Source of the DNA: Diphasiastrum complanatum
Lineage: Eukaryota > Streptophyta > Lycopodiopsida > Lycopodiales > Lycopodiaceae
Assembly (NCBI GenBank): GCA_029204225.1
Contig: CM055094.1
Location: 10,587,153-10,651,152 of the forward strand
DNA length: 64,000 bases
Direction of reading: 5' to 3'
The position numbers were made by a program, and so were the translations under genes. This document shows positions 60,220 to 64,000 of the stretch, piece after piece. How positions within the stretch are numbered: position 1 is the first letter of the stretch; each line of letters opens with the position of its first letter. Below the pieces are notes generated by a model, which worked only from the letters and a program-made list of their open reading frames with translations, made no database searches and was not told the origin of the DNA.

Positions 60220-61692
60220 AACAATGGCTGAGATATATGCTAGATTATTATGTAGAATAGTTGGTCTAGCATTGCCCTGCTATTAACATTCAAATAGATT
60301 ATGGTAAACAACACCATTTGTCATTGTAAAAGAATCTGGAAATAGTGGAGTTTTGTGTAGAAAGTAAATGTGCAAAATGTTTTTCTAGCTAATGTTAGTT
60401 TTCCTAACCATACATATAAGCATGCGCTTGGTGTGAAGACAATAATACGTTCTATGATTAGATCATGGAGCTCAACATTGGACATACCATCTTTTAGCAT
60501 TACACTAGACGAAATTGACAAAATTGTGCCTGTTATGCAATATGGTTCTTACTTTGAAAATTGGAATATTGCAGGTGTTTCAAACAATACACAGGTGCAC
60601 ACAAAGAAAAAGTCGCATTGCAATTGTTTGGCCTTGCATCTTACAAGCTCAAAGGTTCTTTCTAAACATCAGTAGGAACTTTGGACATCGACATATTGCA
60701 TCCAAATTGCACAGCTCTGTGGACCTTTGGTTGATGAAACATCATTTGCAACACCCTGATTTTGACTTTTCTCTTTCTCACAATAGGCTTGACATTCAGT
60801 GGCAACTTTCACCTTACAAAATGAAAACACATGTTTTTCAGTGGAAAGCATGTTTTAACACTTCTTCATTGTGTAGCATGAGAAGAATTAATTATCTTTT
60901 ACTAGAGATTGAATTCTAGAACATGAGATGTTGGTTTCTCAGAAAATCAATCAGTTTGCCATTTATTTAGAATGGATCGAGGTATCAACGAGGAGGTAGC
61001 TAAGGTTTGCAACATTGTGCTACTGCTTGAAGGTTCTTCAAAGACTTGTCGTTGCTAAGGATCCCATTTTATTGCTCTACATGCATGTAGTATCTACTAG
61101 AATTATGATAAAAATTTGAAGCAAATGCTGAGATTTGAACTTTGGGGCTGCACTTGATGCAATTTTGACACTTTGACATCATTAGCAAAGTTAATGCCTG
61201 GTGGTTCATAACATTTTCCTTGCAAAAATTTCTCTCAATATGCATTCTATAGATTTTGAAATATAGAAACAATATGTACGTTGATGATTGGTTCAATCTC
61301 ACATTGGGTTCACCATAGGTAATATGTGGAATGCTTAATAAGAAAGGAAATTTTTTTAAATTATGTAAAAATTTGAGCTCATGAAATATGAGAATAAAAT
61401 TTCAAATTTTGCTCATGTTTGTGGATTATACCCCCAAGCACCTAAGAAGACAAACTGCCTATTGTTCTAAATTTTTTCCCATCTAAGTATATAGATCTAG
61501 AAATCCTTATATTGAATGTTTAGTTGACTTATTTATAAAGTAATCGATCATTAGGCAACAAGAAAGTGGTGAACTCGAGGTGCATATACAATAGCCAATT
61601 AAAAAGTGAGTGGCTTAATCTTATTCTACAAAAAACATTAGAATAAGCTCAAATGCACTTTTCAAGCTGCTAATCAAAATAGTCACTTTGAA
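60220..61692. other. unassigned region
   Basis: Plus-strand frames at 60370-60675 and 60515-60919 are moderately long, but I recognise no motif. Remainder is AT-rich. It separates two copia relics. Confidence 0.35.
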
Positions 61693-61769
61693 ATCTTCAA
61701 AATAGAAGTCCTACCATTGCCATACCAAAGATAATACCTGAGGAAGCATTCACGAAGAAGAAGCCAAAG

Positions 61770-62390
61770 GTGAACCACTTGCGAATCTTTGGATGTAAGG
61801 CCTTTGTACACATTCCTAAGGAAGAGAGACGTAAACTTGATGCAAAAGCTATCAAGTGTATATTCCTAGGATATGATGATCGTGTGAAGGGCTATAGATG
61901 TTTTGATCTAGTGGAAAACAAAATCCATGTAAGCCGTGATGTTATCTTTGATGAATCCAAGATGTATGAAGACGAGGATGCTGAGAAGATAGGCACATCC
62001 AGTGGGAAAGATGGTATAGTGAGGATACCTCCTGATAATGATCCATTCATTGACTTTCCAAGTGATGAACATGAGGATACATCTCAAGATACTACTACTC
62101 AATCTCTAGAGATAGGTCGGAGAGGTAGAGACAAACCTTTTGGTGCAAGAAGGATTGAAGTTGCAAGTGACAAACGCAAGGAGAAGGATGTACTGTGGGA
62201 TACATTTTCACCAGGATGCCGATCACCTGACAAGAAGCTCCCTAAGTGGTTTGAGAGATTGTTGGAGAGCCGTGACATGGATGACTTTCCAGGGTCATCT
62301 AGCCAAGGAGAGCTACGAAGATCAACAAGAGAGAAGACACAACCTGAAAGGTATGAAGCAAATTATGCTCTCTTATCTAGCATTATATAA
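61770..62390 (+). pseudogene. copia element 6 integrase C-terminus and linker
   Basis: HLRIFGCKAFVHIPKEE, then SRDVIFDESKMYEDEDAE and an acidic linker to RYEANYALLSSII, open over 206 codons and ending in TAA at 62388-62390 at the RT threshold. Element 5 has Gln in place of that stop. Confidence 0.88.
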
Positions 62391-63600
62391 AGCAAAGAAC
62401 CTTCGACTTATGGTGAAGCGAAGGGTGATGACATTTGGTTCAAGGCCATGGGAGAGGAGATGGAATCAAATTGCTAAGCATAGCACATGGGACTTAGTAG
62501 AACCACCAGTTGGCAAGAAACCCATTGGTTGCAAATGGGTATACAGGACTAAGTACTATGCAGATGGAAGTATAGCAAAGCACAAGGCAAGATTGGTGAT
62601 CAAAGGGTATGCACAAAGTAAAGGCATCGACTATGAGGAGACCTTTGCTCGAGTATGTAAGTGGAATACTCTACGTCTACTTGTTGCTCTAGCTTCACAT
62701 TTTGGTTGGCCTTTGCATCAGATGGATGTGAAATCTACTTTTCTAAATGGTGAGTTAGAAGAAGAGGTGTTCATGGATCAACCTGAAGGCCTTGTGGCGA
62801 AAGCACAGGAGAATAAAGTATGTCGCTTGAAGAAAGCACTTTATGGTCTTAAACAGGCACCACGTGTGTGTGGTATAGCAGGATTGATGCCTACTATCAT
62901 ACAAAGGAGATGGTGAGAACACATTCGGATCCAAATCTATATGTCCTATGCTTTGATGGTATGGTTGCTTTAATTGCTCTTTATGTTGATGACTTAATTA
63001 TTACGGAAAATAATCAAGAGATGATAGACATGATCAAGAAAGACCTCATGGAACAATTCGAGATGACAGATCTCAGCCCGATGCATTATTGCCTTGGAGT
63101 AGAGGTGTGGCAAAAAGGACACGAAGTGGGTTTAACACAGGTGAAGTATGTCAAAGAGTTGCTACACATGTTTAGATTGCAGAATTGCAAACCAGTGAAT
63201 ACTCCTATTGAACCAAGTAAAAAGCTTTCTAAGCTTGATGAGTCATAGTCATTTGATGCTATGCTGTATAGGCAGTTAGTAGGGAGCTTGATCTACCTTA
63301 CCACAACTAGACCAGATATATGTTATGATGTTGATATTGTAAGTCAGTTTATGGCAGCATCTACAGAAACGCATTGGAAGGCAGCTAAGCGCATTCTCCG
63401 TTATGTAAAAGGCACTTCAAATTATGGCTTGATTTACAGGAAGCATGAGGGTTTACTTGAGTTGTGTGGCTATGTGGATGCAGATTCGGGAGGTGACTAT
63501 GATGATCATAGATCCACCACAGGGTATGTATTCCAGTTTTGTAGCAGTTGCTTTTCCTGGTCTAGTAAGAAGCAAAGTACAATTGCTCTATCCACCACAT
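62391..63600 (+). pseudogene. copia element 6 reverse transcriptase
   Basis: A 1-bp shift near 62465 precedes STWDLVEPPVG. Another near 62865 (extra GT in CGTGTGTGTGG) breaks QAPR-WY. Then LYVDDLIITEN keeps the YVDD site. A TAG at 63246-63248 replaces Gln of DESQSF. RNase H start continues to a TAA at 63600-63602 in place of Glu of TTEAE. Confidence 0.88.
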
Positions 63601-63602
63601 AA

Positions 63603-63932
63603 GCAGAGTGTAAGGCAATGTGTAGTGCAGCACATGAAGCTATATGGTTGAGACAAATCTTGGAAGAAGTTGGCATGAAGCAGAAAAATCCCACAACTTT
63701 ACATAGCGACAGTCAGAGTGGCATTCAGCTAGCAAAGAGTCCATTGTTCCATGCGAGAACCAAACACATTGAGATTCAGTATCACTTTATACGTGAGAGG
63801 CTGTTGAGTCATGAAATTCATGTTGTTCATTGTAGTACGGAAGAACAACTAGTTGATATTTTCACTAAGCCACTTGTTGGAGAAAAGTTTGATAAGTTTA
63901 GATCAAAGCTTTCTATACTTAAAGTTTGTTGA
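63603..63932 (+). pseudogene. copia element 6 RNase H end
   Basis: LHSDSQSGIQLAKS, ARTKHIEIQYHFIRER and DIFTKPLVGE, ending KVC TGA, as in element 5. Confidence 0.88.
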
Positions 63933-63986
63933 CTTTAAAGATATGTATATGATTGTATAAAAAGTAGACTCTACTTTAAGGGAGAG

Positions 63987-64000
63987 AGTTAGAATTAAAG
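63987..64000 (+). repeat. 3' LTR of copia element 6 (cut by window end)
   Basis: AGTTAGAATTAAAG after the tract AAGGGAGAG, same start as element 5 LTRs. Confidence 0.85.

Larger units (their letters stand above)
61693..64000 (+). mobile_element. copia element 6, 5'-truncated sister of element 5
   Basis: Begins abruptly inside integrase (TCTTCAAAATAGAAGTCC matches 55793) and follows element 5 closely to the window edge, where the 3' LTR starts at 63987. Useful as a reference for element 5: it lacks the two 1-bp deletions of that copy but has its own breaks. Confidence 0.9.

Overview
This is plant nuclear DNA. It is AT-rich and dense with long terminal repeat (LTR) retrotransposons. It holds long dinucleotide microsatellites and one spliced host gene of a plant-only family, a REVEILLE/LHY-CCA1-like MYB with large introns. 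The long introns and dense nested elements suggest a large genome (gymnosperm, fern or similar), but the sequence alone does not fix the species. Everything was read by eye from sequence; no database search was run.

Layout. 1-4073: 3' part of a decayed Ty1/copia element with its 3' LTR. 4074-6420: Ty3/gypsy debris, including an integrase on the minus strand. 6421-16674: a ~10.25 kb unit with imperfect terminal inverted repeats and four genes in two convergent pairs (details below). 16795-17580: gypsy integrase on the plus strand, a relative of the left-hand fragment. 17588-20380: a copia element with a perfect 5-bp target duplication whose interior is inverted relative to its LTRs. 21083-21228: (GA)n. 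21660-24104: gypsy gag split by a small nested copia element. 24105-27000: AT-rich spacer with TA and TC arrays. 27000-39040: the RVE8-type MYB gene. 39300-48086: spacer with local duplications, a gypsy reverse transcriptase fragment, and GA and CA arrays. 48087-48392: a diverged copia LTR. 49340-51853: a minus-strand copia fragment with three tandem primer-binding sites. 51854-60075: another copia relic, split by a near-complete 6,012-bp copia element (52327-58338). 61693-64000: a 5'-truncated sister of that element.

The most unusual region is 6421-16674. The left gene shows a RAG1/Transib-like transposase pattern. Beyond it lies an unknown minus-strand gene, then a ~580-bp tandem repeat holding twelve exact CACGTG boxes and placed as a two-way promoter. 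Next comes a gene with an unmistakable histone H3 fold, a canonical MARTK start and a long basic/acidic C-terminal tail, followed by a spliced Ulp1-like (C48) cysteine protease. A minus-strand gene with a possible ubiquitin-like C-terminus closes the unit. The copy is mutated (stops, frameshifts). I read it as a decayed mobile element carrying its own H3 variant and a SUMO/ubiquitin-type protease. That reading is inference; the H3 and protease homologies are direct.

The host gene at 28095-38854 splices into a 360-residue protein with phase-consistent junctions. It has a SHAQKYF-type MYB domain and the C-terminal LCL block of the RVE4/6/8 clade, which are clock activators acting on evening elements.
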